Position numbers and translations under genes: made by a program. A stretch of DNA of 64,000 bases from Calliphora vicina (lineage: Eukaryota; Arthropoda; Insecta; Diptera; Calliphoridae). The notes below the pieces were generated by a model. It was not told the DNA's origin. It saw only the letters and a list, made by a program, of their open reading frames with translations, and did not search any database. The stretch lies in contig NC_088780.1 in NCBI RefSeq assembly GCF_958450345.1, forward strand, positions 61,337,033-61,401,032. Reading direction: 5' to 3'. The first letter of the stretch is position 1. Each line of letters begins with the position of its first letter. Below, in pieces: positions 63,641 through 64,000 of this stretch.

Positions 63641-64000
63641 ATATAAAAATCTTGCTGTACACAATTTTATAAAGATTGGCCTATAACACGCAAATGATTG
63701 ACAAATACCTATTGCACGTTGTAGGTTTAGGTGAGTGTATTACAAAACCGATTTTAAAAGTTCCAATATACCATAAAATTTCCGAGATATGAGCAAAAGT
63801 ATATTTTGAAACTCAGTCATTATTTAACCGATTTTAAAATTTCAAAAAGGTACGAATGATGTCTTTCCAAGTATATACACTTTCACTATTCTATTAATAT
63901 AAATACGTAGAGATTTTTGCAATAATATCAAAATTTTTAACCGATTTAAACAAATTAAAGTTTGTTTTACTCAGAAGGACACTGGCTTTAAGACTATTGT
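63641..64000. other. unassigned sequence at the window end
   Basis: Contains 'aaaatttccgagatatgagc' and 'attatttaaccgattttaaa', probably further Helentron-type debris, but no end is visible. Confidence 0.3.

Overview
The window is AT-rich eukaryotic DNA with no convincing host gene, no rRNA and no functional tRNA. Both strands are saturated with transposon relics. Three short, variably expanded DINE-1/INE-1-like (Helentron-type) elements carry the run 'AGCCATGTCCGTCTGTC', the core word of the dipteran INE-1 family as I remember it. Together with the mix of hAT, PIF/Harbinger, Tc1 and piggyBac debris, this points to a higher (schizophoran) fly. The species cannot be named from this sequence.

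Layout. 0-7.8 kb: a hAT transposase tail with its 3' end (1649-2212), then an inverted-repeat element split by a 2.5 kb hAT element (2433-4946), then a Helentron-type element split by another hAT element (5312-6404), then an element with GGCCCATAATC ends. 7.8-13.3 kb: small MITEs, copy 1 of a long-TIR element (8618-9976), and an internally deleted piggyBac transposase (11740-12420, minus) next to a CACGCAGAG-ended element. 13.35-15.37 kb: a Tc1-type transposon whose transposase is broken by a hAT-like element that itself holds a Helentron fragment. 15.9-25 kb: Helentron-type elements with a ~95-130 bp internal minisatellite, and a hAT/PIF double insertion (20298-21778). 25-30.4 kb: a TIR element holding a Tc1-type MITE, a hAT element with perfect target duplications, a PIF transposase fragment, and a second CACGCAGAG element with a non-LTR tail inside. 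31-39 kb: PIF-like MITEs, a perfect 45 bp palindrome, a TIR element containing a tRNA-like module, a Helitron 3' terminus, and a TTAA-flanked MITE. 40-46 kb: copy 2 of the long-TIR element, a degenerate tandem repeat, and a hAT element with two nested MITEs. 46-54 kb: hAT elements at 47351-48496 and 50901-51666, hAT transposase tails, and Helentron-type elements. 54-57 kb: a Helitron-type element dominated by a ~120 bp minisatellite. 57-64 kb: a hAT element with dense subterminal repeats and a transposase tail, a degenerate ORF of a repeat-encoded arthropod protein family (61165-61815, minus), and a hAT element with two nested MITEs.

The features do not form a pathway. Their relations are those of a layered insertion record. 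At least eight elements with different ends carry 8 bp direct target duplications (hAT type), and several smaller families carry TAA/TTA duplications (PIF/Harbinger type). In two places a paralogous copy elsewhere in the window serves as the empty site, so order of insertion and exact target duplication can be read directly. All transposase remnants are broken (stops, frameshifts, deletions), so none should be active. Coordinates of element ends without a target duplication are approximate.
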